Under the pieces are notes generated by a model. It saw only the letters and a program-made list of their open reading frames with translations, was not told the DNA's origin and did no database searches. Shown here one piece after another: positions 22,704 to 30,817 of a DNA stretch of 47,918 bases. The position numbers and the translations under genes are program-made. Position 1 is the stretch's first letter. Every line of letters begins with the position of its first letter. The stretch comes from Acinetobacter lwoffii (GTDB lineage Bacteria; Pseudomonadota; Gammaproteobacteria; Pseudomonadales; Moraxellaceae): positions 1 to 47,918 of the forward strand of contig NZ_CP077371.1 in assembly GCF_019048525.1 (NCBI RefSeq). Reading direction: 5' to 3'.

Positions 22704-22717
22704 TTAGTCATGACTAA
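22704..22717. promoter_or_regulatory. TTAGTCATGACTAA palindrome
   Basis: An exact copy in the gap downstream of the rep gene. Confidence 0.7.
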
Positions 22718-22817
22718 GGTATCAATTAGCTAATTATTAAATTTTAATATTTGGATGCGAATAGAAAAGATACTTTTTATATAGATTAATAAGAATTTTT
22801 GAAGGTTTTAAATTGAA

Positions 22818-22866
22818 CCACCATATTGTCTTAAATTAGCGAAGTCTGTTTAAGACAATATGGTGG
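22818..22866 (-). terminator. Perfect 18-bp inverted repeat after rep
   Basis: Arms at 22818-22835 and 22849-22866 pair without mismatch over a 13-base loop; each begins or ends with the CCACCATATTG/CAATATGGTGG half. It lies 16 bp past the rep stop. No T-run follows on the minus strand, so it may be an mRNA-stabilising end or a protein site. Confidence 0.6.
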
Positions 22867-22882
22867 GTATGCTTTTTAGATA

Positions 22883-24103
22883 TTAATCCTGATCGTCCGT
22901 GTCCTGATCGTTCTTCTTATCATTATTGTTATTGGTGATAATCCCTCGTTTTGCCTGTAACCAGAAGTAATAATCCATATCTATCGGCTTATGAGCATTA
23001 AGCTTATCTAACTTTTCAGTCAATAGAGTTCTCATGATTACCTTAGAAGTATCCTCGTCTAGATTACCTAAGAAATATCCGTAATCATTTAAAAATTCTT
23101 TGCAATTTACTAAGGTGCTGATTTGTTTTGGAGATACCTTTACTGGTGGTTTGAAATGCTTAATACGATCAGGTGCTTTAAAGTGTGATCCATCATCACT
23201 AAATGGAATTGCAGCAGCCAGATAGCCCTTTTTCATTTTATCTATAAATTTGATGTGTCCTTGCTCTTTATATTCAGTTTTAAAGCTAAAAATAAACTTA
23301 ATAGCAACTACTTCCTTTCCGTTTTTTACGTTCTCAAAACTGACATTAATATTGCTAAGTTCGTTAATTTCATCCTGAGCCACATTCAAAACACGGTTTT
23401 TAAAATTGGCCAACTCTTTATATTTATCCTCACATTCAAGCATCCATCTTAATTCTTCCAGATCAATAGTGACCTCTGATGTACGCCACATATAGCTCAT
23501 TAAGATCCGATACAAACGAAGGGAATAGCTCGAATTAAATAAGATAATATGCTTCAGTTCATGGCTACTAAATGACTTAGTTTTTTCATCTACTTTCTTA
23601 ACTAGATCATAGAAATACTCAAAAAATTCTTTTGCGAATCTAACCTTAATACATTTAGTTGCTTTGTCATAATGGCAATAAGTCATCATCGGAACTTTAG
23701 CAGGTTCGTCAGATTCCCCATCTTTAACCAACATAGTTGGGTTATCAAATTTTGTATAAATACGTTTTAAAGCAGTTTCAGCATTTCGCTGAATTTCACG
23801 TTTATCTGTTGCAGTAAGCACTTCCTTTCTAGCCATTGGGGAGGTCAATTCTCCAAAGTTTTCGCTGCTCACATAAATGAAGTCGTCATGAGTAATTGAG
23901 GTCTTATTTTTAAGCTCATTCTTTCTCACGATGATCATTGCACAGTACATAAGCTTCTCAAGATTGAGATCAATGCTATATCTGGCAGTAGGAAAATCAT
24001 TGCGGGTCACAACTAAATCGGTCAATTTTGCCCTTGTATTAGATTGTGTATAGTCCTCTAAGCCTTGTGAGCCAATAATTTTCTGCATTTTTTGTAAATC
24101 CAT
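22883..24103 (-). CDS. repB: Rep_3-family replication initiator
   Basis: A 406-residue Rep_3 (RepB/RepA-type) initiator with two winged-helix domains. The first covers about residues 30-150 (LNLEKLMYCAMIIVRKNEL). The second (about 160-280) holds SSHELKHIILFNSSYSLRLYRILMSYM and the WMLECEDKYKELANFKNRVLNVAQDEIN stretch typical of the family. An extra C-terminal part of about 120 residues ends in a polar Asn/Asp tail. I use ATG 24103 (AAAAGGA 4 bases before) rather than 24121. It should bind the iterons directly upstream, both to start replication and to limit its own synthesis. Confidence 0.92.
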   Translation of the reverse strand: MDLQKMQKIIGSQGLEDYTQSNTRAKLTDLVVTRNDFPTARYSIDLNLEKLMYCAMIIVRKNELKNKTSITHDDFIYVSSENFGELTSPMARKEVLTATDKREIQRNAETALKRIYTKFDNPTMLVKDGESDEPAKVPMMTYCHYDKATKCIKVRFAKEFFEYFYDLVKKVDEKTKSFSSHELKHIILFNSSYSLRLYRILMSYMWRTSEVTIDLEELRWMLECEDKYKELANFKNRVLNVAQDEINELSNINVSFENVKNGKEVVAIKFIFSFKTEYKEQGHIKFIDKMKKGYLAAAIPFSDDGSHFKAPDRIKHFKPPVKVSPKQISTLVNCKEFLNDYGYFLGNLDEDTSKVIMRTLLTEKLDKLNAHKPIDMDYYFWLQAKRGIITNNNNDKKNDQDTDDQD

Positions 24104-24297
24104 TATTCCTTTTGAAATCATTATAACTATACAAGTATATTTATCAAGTATAGTTATTAATTAAGTTTATAAGATATTGTTTTTAAAATATATATTTATT
24201 AAAAATCAGTAAAATTACTTTATAACCCTGTAGTAGTATAAATAAAATAAATGTTTTTCCTGTTTAAGTATTTTCTTTTATTTCAATTAGTTACGCT

Positions 24298-24881
24298 GCG
24301 ACAAAACGTATGGCTATTTTTAACACTAAAACCAGTTAAAAAATATTGAATTTTGAATATTTATAACTATTATTTAAATATCAATAACTTACGCTGCGAC
24401 AAAACGTATAGTTATGATTTTAAGCCTATACAAATATCTTTTTTAGCACCAAAAAATAAAAATCGTTCTTTAATATAATTATTTATATAAAACAACAACT
24501 TATTAGATTGTTAAGAATCTAGTTAATTCCTGAAAAATATATATAATCGTATCCAGTACGCATAATCGCAGGTTTGCGACAAAACGTATAGTTATGCGGG
24601 GAAGTTGCGACAAAACGTATAGTTTTGAGATTGCAGCATGGATTAAGGCTAAAAAATACGCAAAAATATAATATGTTAGAGCTAAACACCTAATTAATTA
24701 CTGATTTTTAAAAATAATTTAGCCATTTTTTGTATGCTGTTGATAAGTCTGTGGATTATTTGCGACAAAACGTATAGGTATGTGACAAAACGTATAGTTG
24801 TAGCGACAAAACGTATAGTTATAGCGACAAAACGTATAGTTATAGCGACAAAACGTATAGTTATAGCGACAAAACGTATAG
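24298..24881 (+). repeat. Iteron array: ten copies of GCGACAAAACGTATAG
   Basis: Copies start at 24298, 24396, 24576, 24607, 24762, 24782, 24803, 24824, 24845 and 24866, all in one direction. The last six are in tandem with a 20-21-bp period (two helical turns). The 24298 copy ends GTATGG and the 24782 copy begins GTGAC; the rest are exact. They are the binding sites of the Rep_3 protein, whose gene reads away to the left. Confidence 0.96.
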
Positions 24882-25250
24882 TTATAGGCTTGTAAACTTA
24901 TGTTTTACAAAAAGAAATTAAGGCTCTTAAACTGTTCTAAACACTCCTAAACTCTATTTAAACTCTTTTTAAACCCGATTCTAGTTTTTTTTAAAAAGTT
25001 TTTAGAAATGTTTAGAAGATTATTAAAGTGATATTTACATGACAAAAAGGGAAGGGATCTTAAAAAAAATATGAGCTTTGATATATACAAACTTTTTACA
25101 AATGTTTTAAATTATTCATTAAAATTTTAAACTTTTTGATATATATTAAAAGCGTTTAAAAATAATTGATGTTTTTGTGTCTTTTACACACAGTTACACT
25201 TCAGTTACATTTTTAAATTAATTATATTTTGTAAGAATCCGCACTTCACT
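24740..25250. other. oriV with near-DnaA box and AT-rich unwinding region
   Basis: A one-mismatch DnaA box TGTGGATTA lies at 24750-24758 just before the tandem iterons. After them, 24900-25250 is very AT-rich, with repeated TAAACTCT-like units (about 24920-24975) suited to melting. No gene is seen between 24104 and 25276. Confidence 0.85.
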
Positions 25251-25276
25251 TTTAAAAAACTAGGGATCTTGCAGAA

Positions 25277-25549
25277 ATGGCTTTAACGATGAATGACTTG
25301 AAAACAGTAGATGACTTCAACGCCAATAACTATGGTGTTGAAATTGGTATGAACGAGCAGTTCCAATATTTTGTGACTGTTAAAGTAAATGATGTTGATC
25401 ACATCATTCATACCGCATCAGGAAAAATTCGATTCACACGGAATTTACCCTTCTTGATTCAAGAGATTTGTTCAATGTGCAGCAATGCCAAAACAATATC
25501 TCTAAACTTTGAAGGCAAGTTATTCGTAATGGAAAACTCATCTAAATAG
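25277..25549 (+). CDS. Small protein of unknown function beside oriV
   Basis: A 90-residue soluble protein, not recognised: MALTMNDLKTVDDFNANNYG, then a beta-rich middle (FVTVKVNDVDHIIHTASGKIRF) with TASGKIR. No good ribosome site; an alternative ATG lies at 25289. It is followed at 11 bases by the trbM-like gene, so the two probably share a message. Confidence 0.5.
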   Translation: MALTMNDLKTVDDFNANNYGVEIGMNEQFQYFVTVKVNDVDHIIHTASGKIRFTRNLPFLIQEICSMCSNAKTISLNFEGKLFVMENSSK

Positions 25550-25560
25550 AGTGACTACTT

Positions 25561-25881
25561 GTGTATAAAAAATTTATTTTAGGTTTAACTTTAGCTAGTG
25601 CATCTGCCTTAGTTGCAGCTAAAGATGAAAATTATGGCTGTCGTGCTTTTATGTGCTTTGCTGGCGGTCTTAATGTTTCTGAATGTCAGTCTACAATTAG
25701 GGACGTAAAAAAAGATCTGGCTAAAGGTAAAGGCTTTCCTCACTGTTCATTCGTCAGCAGTAATCAAGACGGATCTGTTGGAGGTGGAGAAGGACAACCT
25801 AAAATTTCATCTTATACACATAATAAAAGAGTTTATCTGTATGTAGATGACAAGTTAGTCACTACAGTTAAAAAGTCCTAA
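25561..25881 (+). CDS. trbM: TrbM/KikA-like exported transfer protein
   Basis: A 106-residue protein, GTG start, with a signal peptide (about 20 residues, ending VAA). The TrbM/KikA pattern follows: CRAFMCFAGGLNVSEC, then KDLAKGKGFPHCSF. Four cysteines probably form two disulphides in the periplasm. TrbM-type proteins belong to conjugation gene sets, with an unclear accessory role. Here it is separated from the main transfer block by 6 kb and lies beside the origin. A strong bidirectional terminator follows. Confidence 0.75.
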   Translation: MYKKFILGLTLASASALVAAKDENYGCRAFMCFAGGLNVSECQSTIRDVKKDLAKGKGFPHCSFVSSNQDGSVGGGEGQPKISSYTHNKRVYLYVDDKLVTTVKKS

Positions 25882-25892
25882 GTTTTTGCAAG

Positions 25893-25923
25893 AAAAAAGC
25901 CTGATTTAATCAGGCTTTTTTTT
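25893..25923. terminator. Bidirectional terminator between trbM and the convergent gene
   Basis: AAAAAGCCTGATT / AATCAGGCTTTTT around a central A, with A- and T-runs on both sides. Confidence 0.88.
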
Positions 25924-26164
25924 CTTGTAATTGTTTATAGAAAATTCTTAAAACTTCTTTGACTGCTACACTTTTTCCGTGTTTTTCCCCGCCATAAATA
26001 TCTTTTAAATATTCTAAGGCTTCCAGTGCCTCAACATCTTCAGGAACATCCATATTGAAATAAACTGAAAGTGGAGTTTTGGTAGTAGGCTTTTTTCTAT
26101 ATCTTTTTCTGCGATCTAATACCTTTCCTTCTGTTTCTGTTTCTGTTCCTAGTTCTTCAGTCAT
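25910..26164 (-). CDS. Small basic-acidic regulator-like protein
   Basis: An 84-residue protein: a Glu/Thr-rich start, a basic patch (DRRKRYRKKPTTKTPLSVYF) and a helical C-terminal half (VEALEALEYLKDIY, then VAVKEVLRIFYKQLQE) resembling a ribbon-helix-helix regulator. Its promoter contains a GTCCAC-type dyad (26186-26199, last base changed) between CTTAAT and TATTAA with 17 bp between, so it belongs to the same regulon. Function otherwise unknown. It converges on trbM. Confidence 0.55.
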   Translation of the reverse strand: MTEELGTETETEGKVLDRRKRYRKKPTTKTPLSVYFNMDVPEDVEALEALEYLKDIYGGEKHGKSVAVKEVLRIFYKQLQEKKA

Positions 26165-26176
26165 AACTTATCCCAT

Positions 26177-26205
26177 TTAATAAATGTCCACAGGTGGATA
26201 TTAAG
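26177..26205 (-). promoter_or_regulatory. Promoter with GTCCAC-type dyad
   Basis: Minus strand: CTTAAT (26200-26205), 17 bp, TATTAA (26177-26182), with the dyad at 26186-26199 reversed and one base changed. The hexamers are weaker than in modules A-D. Confidence 0.6.
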
Positions 26206-26229
26206 TCCTTTTTAAATAATTTACTACTT

Positions 26230-26458
26230 ATATCGGGTCGCCATTTATGAGAAGTAGCATTGCAATAGTATGTTTTAACGTGGGGTTATAACGATGCGTG
26301 GCTCCGTCAGCCTATCAGGTTAAATCGGCAATACTTAGGGGATGTGTCATTTTTTTAGATGACCGCCCTTAGGGTGAGTATTGCCGAAACTCTCTCCACG
26401 TTCACCATCTGCCTGAACGAAGTGAAGGCTGTGGGGAATGTGGAGAGAGTTGAGCGCC
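26230..26458. other. Highly structured intergenic block
   Basis: Two long hairpins lie back to back. CGGCAATACT / AGTATTGCCG encloses a nested GGG...GTCAT/ATGAC...CCC stem (about 26324-26392). AACTCTCTCCAC / GTGGAGAGAGTT encloses GTTCA/TGAAC (about 26393-26450). No gene. It precedes the decayed mob genes and could be a single-strand origin, an oriT relic or a structured RNA. Confidence 0.55.
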
Positions 26459-26558
26459 TTTAGTTTTACAAGATTCATGCCAGTACCTACTAGAATTTAT
26501 ATACCGTGTCATTTGATTAAATTTTTAGTCTGTACGACTGCCTTAATTTTAATAAGTA

Positions 26559-26789
26559 TTGATTATTGCGCTAGGTTTTGTGGGCAAAAGCAAATACAGC
26601 GAGATTCAGACCTTGAACAGCGTTATCAACGAGAAAGAAATGCGAGTCGATCACCTGAACAAATCAGGGGGGAGTCTGAATATCAGCACATGCACCAGTC
26701 AAACAGGCAAGAATCCTCGACTTTGTATTCAGATCAACAAGAAAGCAGGGGAATGGCAGGGCAGTTACATGATTCCAATGGGATACTAG
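26559..26789 (+). pseudogene. Truncated MobB/MbeB remnant
   Basis: It begins inside what would be the membrane span (IIALGFVGKSKYSEIQTLN) with only a TTG start. It runs to a MbeB-like end (LNISTCTSQTG, then a Cys and a closing SYMIPMGY). The rest of the hydrophobic span (VCTTALILIS) is readable in another frame just upstream, so a frameshift near 26555 and an N-terminal deletion are likely. A 3-base gap separates it from mbeD in the same frame. Confidence 0.5.
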
Positions 26790-27277
26790 ATAATGACCGA
26801 ATTAGAAACACAATTATTGAGAATCATCGAAGAACAACAGCAGCAATTACTGGAACAACAAAAGCAGTTGAAACAGCAACAGCAGAGTTTAGAAGTGATG
26901 CAAGGCAAAATTATCCAAGCCTTGTCAGCACAATCAAAGACAATGGAGAGCGTGCAGAAAGACTTAGTGCAAACACAAAAGTCATTAGCGACAACACAGA
27001 CGCAATTTCACGAACTGGAAAGAAATACAGCGACCTATACCGAGCAGATCAATGGCAAAGTCAAAGAGATGAGCCAAATTACAACGAACTACGAGGACGT
27101 ACTGGAGAAAATCTCAACCGTACAGCGTTCAGTCTCGTCACAAGTAGCCAAAGCACAGCAGAATTTGCTCGAAACATCCGAGATATTGAAGCGAATATCA
27201 TCCAAATGAAAGAACGGCAAAAGGAGATGGATAAGCCCCAACCTAAGCAAGATCGGGGCATGAGTTGGGGGATATAA
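26582..27277 (+). pseudogene. C-terminal fragment of a ColE1-type relaxase (mobA)
   Basis: About 232 codons in a frame that overlaps mbeB and mbeD. It is Arg/Gln/Ser-rich, with RDSDLEQRYQRERNASRSP near the start and a RDIEANIIQMKERQ helix near the end. This matches the known arrangement of ColE1-like mob loci, where mbeB and mbeD lie inside the 3' part of the relaxase gene. The catalytic N-terminal half is missing and no sound start exists, so it cannot act as a relaxase. The frame opens at ATG 26438. Confidence 0.5.
26793..27209 (+). CDS. MbeD-like coiled-coil mobilisation protein
   Basis: A 138-residue protein starting MTELETQLLRIIEEQ, the typical MbeD opening, followed by an almost unbroken coiled coil very rich in Gln (QQQQLLEQQKQLKQQQQ). 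It is complete, but it lies inside the decayed relaxase frame and may be a passive survivor. MbeD in ColE1 plasmids supports mobilisation and has been linked to entry exclusion. Without the relaxase a residual exclusion role is the only one I could suggest. Confidence 0.55.
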   Translation: MTELETQLLRIIEEQQQQLLEQQKQLKQQQQSLEVMQGKIIQALSAQSKTMESVQKDLVQTQKSLATTQTQFHELERNTATYTEQINGKVKEMSQITTNYEDVLEKISTVQRSVSSQVAKAQQNLLETSEILKRISSK

Positions 27278-27472
27278 TGTAATATATATATGATCTAGAA
27301 CTAAAAAAGTGCATTAATTGTTATATATTGGTGCTTTTTACACCAACATGGGTCGTTGAATATCATGACACAATGTGACTTTATAAATATTATTTAATTT
27401 TCAACAACTTATATTTTCTAACTTTTGGTATAAAGTTTGCTTAAATAAAAAAAATTTTAATAAGGTTCTTAT

Positions 27473-29092
27473 ATGCTTAGAGATAAATTGGTGATAAATG
27501 TTTCTCATCATGATAGTAGTTATGTTTCTCTTAGTTCTGTGAAAGATTTATTGAATCAGCTCGATATAAATGAAGAAAAAGTACCACAAACCATATTGAA
27601 ATACCTTTATTTATTTTTTCCATTAAATGAAAATGTTAGAGTTAGATTTTATAATTCAAATTTAAGTCTAACTGAATCTATTTCTCCAGATCAAAGAATT
27701 AGATATAGATTTAAAGAAATTTTAGATAAAAATTATATAGCAGTAATACAATATATAAATACATTGTTTAATTGTGATATTAAAGTAAATATAAAAACAA
27801 GAAGAGATTTGGATGAAAATAGTTTAACTTTTTATAGAATTGCAAGAATTATTGGAAAGTGGGATGTAAGTATAGATTATAGTAATTCTGAATATAGTAG
27901 TTATATTAATAATGATGACTTAAAAGTAAATAATTTAATTTTTGATTTTTTAAAATATGATTTTGAAAAAAGTAAATATCATGATCTTATAGATATTGCA
28001 TTTGAATATATAAATGCAGGAGATGCTTTAACAGCATTAAATATTGGAGAAATACTGAAAACTAAATTTCAGGATAAATATATTTGGAATTTGTTATCTA
28101 TATCAGAGTTGATTTTAGGAAATAAAATTAAATCTGAATATTATTCTAATAAATGGGTGGAATCTGATGATGATTTATTTAAAATAGACTCTACTAGAGC
28201 TTTATACTCAAAAGCAATGCTATATGTTAGATTACATTCGAAAGAGTTGTTAGATGTAGAAAAGTCAAAAAATCTTCTGAATGAAGCATATGAGCTTATG
28301 CTTAATAGTACAATAACAGAAGAAAATGATGATTTTGAAAAATTGACTTTTGAAAAAATATTTAATAGAAATGGATATGCTTTAATTTTATTTAAAGAAG
28401 GTAAATTGTTGGATGCTAAACTCCAAATATTAGAATGTCTAGATAATATAAATAAATATCATGGGGATGATATAAATAATAAAATTAATATCCATAAATC
28501 TGTACTTTTATATAACTTAGCTCAATGTTATGAGAAATTAGGAATGATAGATGATGCTATATCAACATTTAAAATTTTACTTGAACTAGATCCTAATATG
28601 GATGAATATTATTTAGATTTATCAAGATGTTATGGTGTATCTGAGCAAGTTGAAAATGCAATATTTGCATGTGAAACGGCAACAAAGATAGAGCCATATA
28701 ATTATCAAAATTGGGCAATGTTAGCATATTGGCAGAATCATATGGGACATTATGATAAATCGTCTAATAGTTACCTTAAAGCTTATAATTTATGTCCAGA
28801 ATATGAAGAGAGACTTAGAAATATTAATAATTATGCTTATAATTTTTTGTTATTAGATGAAAACAATAATTACAGTGATATATTAGGTTTAATTAAAGAT
28901 AGTTTTTATAAAAATTCAATTTTAAATGATGAGAATGAAATTGTAAGAGGGTATTCACTTATGGCTGAGATTTATTTAAGATCAAATGATTATGTTCAAG
29001 CTAAAAATGTAATTAATGATGCTTTAAGTATTTTTGAAAATAATGAGAGCTTAATCAATAATCTTGAATTTATTAATGATTTAACTAACTAA
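27473..29092 (+). CDS. TPR-repeat protein of the peptide/MFS island
   Basis: A 539-residue soluble protein. Residues 1-150 form a domain I do not recognise (VINVSHHDSSYVSLSSVKDL at the start). Residues about 165-525 are tetratricopeptide repeats, clearest at 342-375 (SVLLYNLAQCYEKLGMIDDA), 376-410 and 411-444, and again near 490-522. No HTH, catalytic motif, signal peptide or membrane span. Codon use is foreign: arginine almost only AGA, many ATA, GC far below the plasmid average. The terminator after it is shared with the convergent 25-residue peptide gene. Binding or processing of that peptide is the simplest inference. Confidence 0.75.
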   Translation: MLRDKLVINVSHHDSSYVSLSSVKDLLNQLDINEEKVPQTILKYLYLFFPLNENVRVRFYNSNLSLTESISPDQRIRYRFKEILDKNYIAVIQYINTLFNCDIKVNIKTRRDLDENSLTFYRIARIIGKWDVSIDYSNSEYSSYINNDDLKVNNLIFDFLKYDFEKSKYHDLIDIAFEYINAGDALTALNIGEILKTKFQDKYIWNLLSISELILGNKIKSEYYSNKWVESDDDLFKIDSTRALYSKAMLYVRLHSKELLDVEKSKNLLNEAYELMLNSTITEENDDFEKLTFEKIFNRNGYALILFKEGKLLDAKLQILECLDNINKYHGDDINNKINIHKSVLLYNLAQCYEKLGMIDDAISTFKILLELDPNMDEYYLDLSRCYGVSEQVENAIFACETATKIEPYNYQNWAMLAYWQNHMGHYDKSSNSYLKAYNLCPEYEERLRNINNYAYNFLLLDENNNYSDILGLIKDSFYKNSILNDENEIVRGYSLMAEIYLRSNDYVQAKNVINDALSIFENNESLINNLEFINDLTN

Positions 29093-29103
29093 TAAATTAT
29101 AAT

Positions 29104-29138
29104 AAAAAAATCAGCTAATTAAATTAGCTGATTTTTTT
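29104..29138. terminator. Bidirectional terminator between TPR and peptide genes
   Basis: Perfect 15-bp stem AAAAATCAGCTAATT / AATTAGCTGATTTTT with a one-base centre and long A and T runs. It serves the TPR gene on + and the peptide gene on -. Confidence 0.9.
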
Positions 29139-29149
29139 ATATCATATTA

Positions 29150-29227
29150 TTATGCTTCTACTTTTAAAGCATAAGCAGTTTTGTATGATACTTTAACAAT
29201 AGCAGGTGATGATACTAATAATTTCAT
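29150..29227 (-). CDS. 25-residue peptide gene
   Basis: A short open frame: MKLLVSSPAIV at the start, Tyr at 15 and 19, last residues YALKVEA, then TAA. The support is unusual for such length. AAAAGGAAA stands 8 bases before the ATG. A promoter (TTGATT, 17 bp, TATTAT) lies upstream with a perfect operator-like dyad. A strong terminator follows within 12 bases. It is divergent from an MFS exporter and convergent with a TPR protein. A precursor of a modified or secreted peptide (signal or microcin-like) is inferred; no cysteine and no classical leader-core boundary. Confidence 0.65.
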   Translation of the reverse strand: MKLLVSSPAIVKVSYKTAYALKVEA

Positions 29228-29254
29228 TTTAAGTTTCCTTTTGAGTATTATTTA

Positions 29255-29308
29255 ATACACCATTTTATGGTGTATATTTATAATATAACTAAAAATTTAT
29301 AAAATCAA
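29255..29308 (-). promoter_or_regulatory. Promoter and operator of the peptide gene
   Basis: Minus strand: TTGATT (29303-29308), 17 bp, TATTAT (29280-29285). A perfect dyad ATACACCAT / ATGGTGTAT (29255-29275, 3-base centre) lies where transcription would start. The operator stands in the gap shared with the divergent MFS gene and could control both. A weaker dyad with the same ACACCA half occurs before the TPR gene (TTGGTG / CACCAA, 27328-27346). Confidence 0.7.
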
Positions 29309-29364
29309 ATTTTTTATGTAAAAATAAAGTATAATTATATAATTTTATTTGAAGTTTAAAAATT

Positions 29365-30561
29365 ATGGAAAAGGATTATTTTATAAAAAATTTTGTTTCA
29401 TTTAATATTTTATTTTATTTTGGTATGATAGTCTCTACAACTATAATGCCATTATATTTTAAAGAAAATAATGCCCTGTTTTCTTATGGTTTTGCTTACT
29501 CTGCTATGGCTCTATCTGGTGCTTTATCATTTTTTTACGGAAAAATAGTTGATAAGTATGGTTGGAGAAAAATTATTTTAATTGGTACAATAATTTATTG
29601 TATAGCACTTTTTGGAAGAATCTTCACAAATATTTATTTATCTGTTTTTTTTGCCTTTATAGGTGGTTTAGGTGCATCATTAACTTTACTCAGCATTCGC
29701 TCATGGATGGTTGAAAAAAATAATAATGAAACATTAAAAAAATCTGCAATAATTAGAAATATGGTAGTTCAATTTTCTACATTTATTGGAATGCTATTAG
29801 TTTTAATTTTAAGTTTTTTTAAGGATGAAATAAATAATATATATTTTTATATACTTGTTTTTTCTAGTTTTATTATTTTTCTTTCAAGTTTGTTTTTCTT
29901 TTTTTATAAGAAAAATATAGATAAAAATATAGATAATAAAAATAATTTAAAAGAAGTAAAAAATTTTAAGAAAATAGAGTGGTCTATTGTTGTTCTATGT
30001 ATTCTCATTAGCTCTGTTATATCGGGTCTTTATACTGGAATAATAAAACCTTATATTATTATAATTCTTGTAGATCAAGGCTTGTCTGATAGTTACTCAT
30101 TAGTAATTTATATGACTATGACTTTTGTACAAATATTATCAACATCTATTCTCTTAAAAAATAGTAATAAATTTAATCATAGTTCAATTAATTCATTAAT
30201 ATTCTTTGAACTAATGCTTTGTTTATTATATGTTTTTATGTTTTTATCCATAAGTTTTAATTGGGGGCTATTTCTATTTGTTACGTTTTTTTTAATAAGA
30301 TCCATAATTTTATCTATTACGACATGCTTTGAAGAAATTTTACATTACGAATTTCTTGATAAAGATATTATGGCTTCACTTATAGGTTTTGTTCAAACTT
30401 GTTTTTTAATAGGGGATTCTTTAGGCTCACTAATATCAACTATTTTAATTAAAAATAATTATGCTTTTATCTTTATTATTTCTGGAATTCTAGTTTTTTT
30501 TAATGTTTTAGTTTTTTTTAAGTTAAAAAAACTTTCTGTTAGTAGAAAAATTACGGTTTAA
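29365..30561 (+). CDS. MFS transporter, probable peptide exporter
   Basis: A 398-residue, 12-span major facilitator protein. The loop 2-3 motif is GKIVDKYGWRK and the span-4 region is GGLGASLTLLSIRSWMVE. A Lys/Asn-rich cytoplasmic loop (about 190-210) divides the two halves. Same AGA/ATA-rich, AT-rich coding as the TPR gene, so both came together. Divergent from the 25-residue peptide gene across a shared operator. By analogy with MccC of the microcin C system, it could export the peptide and give immunity. That comparison rests on layout, not on sequence. Confidence 0.78.
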   Translation: MEKDYFIKNFVSFNILFYFGMIVSTTIMPLYFKENNALFSYGFAYSAMALSGALSFFYGKIVDKYGWRKIILIGTIIYCIALFGRIFTNIYLSVFFAFIGGLGASLTLLSIRSWMVEKNNNETLKKSAIIRNMVVQFSTFIGMLLVLILSFFKDEINNIYFYILVFSSFIIFLSSLFFFFYKKNIDKNIDNKNNLKEVKNFKKIEWSIVVLCILISSVISGLYTGIIKPYIIIILVDQGLSDSYSLVIYMTMTFVQILSTSILLKNSNKFNHSSINSLIFFELMLCLLYVFMFLSISFNWGLFLFVTFFLIRSIILSITTCFEEILHYEFLDKDIMASLIGFVQTCFLIGDSLGSLISTILIKNNYAFIFIISGILVFFNVLVFFKLKKLSVSRKITV

Positions 30562-30592
30562 GTAAAATTACAGATTTAGCAAGTTACGTAAC

Positions 30593-30817
30593 TTAGATAT
30601 TTAAGTGTTTTATAACAGCTTCTTGTAATTCATCTTTAGATAGTCTTTTCAATTCTTCTATGGCAGCTTTTAATATAATTGATCTATTTGCCCTTGCTAC
30701 TCGACAATTTATCAAGAGTTCATCTATATCTCTATCGACATCCTCTGTAAGTGAAAAAGTAAGTCTTCGATAGGTTGTTTTATGGCTTTTTAGTTTGCTA
30801 AAGGGAATAAGTGTCAC
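30593..30817 (-). CDS. Ribbon-helix-helix DNA-binding protein
   Basis: A 74-residue protein with a CopG/ParG-like RHH core: YRRLTFSLTEDVDRDIDEL, then an SIILKAAIEELKRLS helix. The only in-frame start is GTG 30817 without a ribosome site, so the N-terminus is uncertain and the gene may be a fragment. It reads away from a GC-richer structured block (30818-31070), which could contain its target. Possible roles are relaxosome accessory, antitoxin or repressor. Confidence 0.55.
   Translation of the reverse strand: MTLIPFSKLKSHKTTYRRLTFSLTEDVDRDIDELLINCRVARANRSIILKAAIEELKRLSKDELQEAVIKHLNI

Noticed and set aside
24298..24881. Regularly spaced direct repeats that might suggest a CRISPR array
   Set aside because: The units are 16 bp with 4-5-bp gaps in the tandem part, lie beside a Rep_3 gene and an AT-rich region, and no cas gene exists. 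They are iterons.
26438..27277. 279-codon frame as an intact gene
   Set aside because: Its first 45 codons read through what should be the mbeB span in another frame, and the remainder fits only the C-terminal end of a ColE1-type relaxase. Treated as a fragment.
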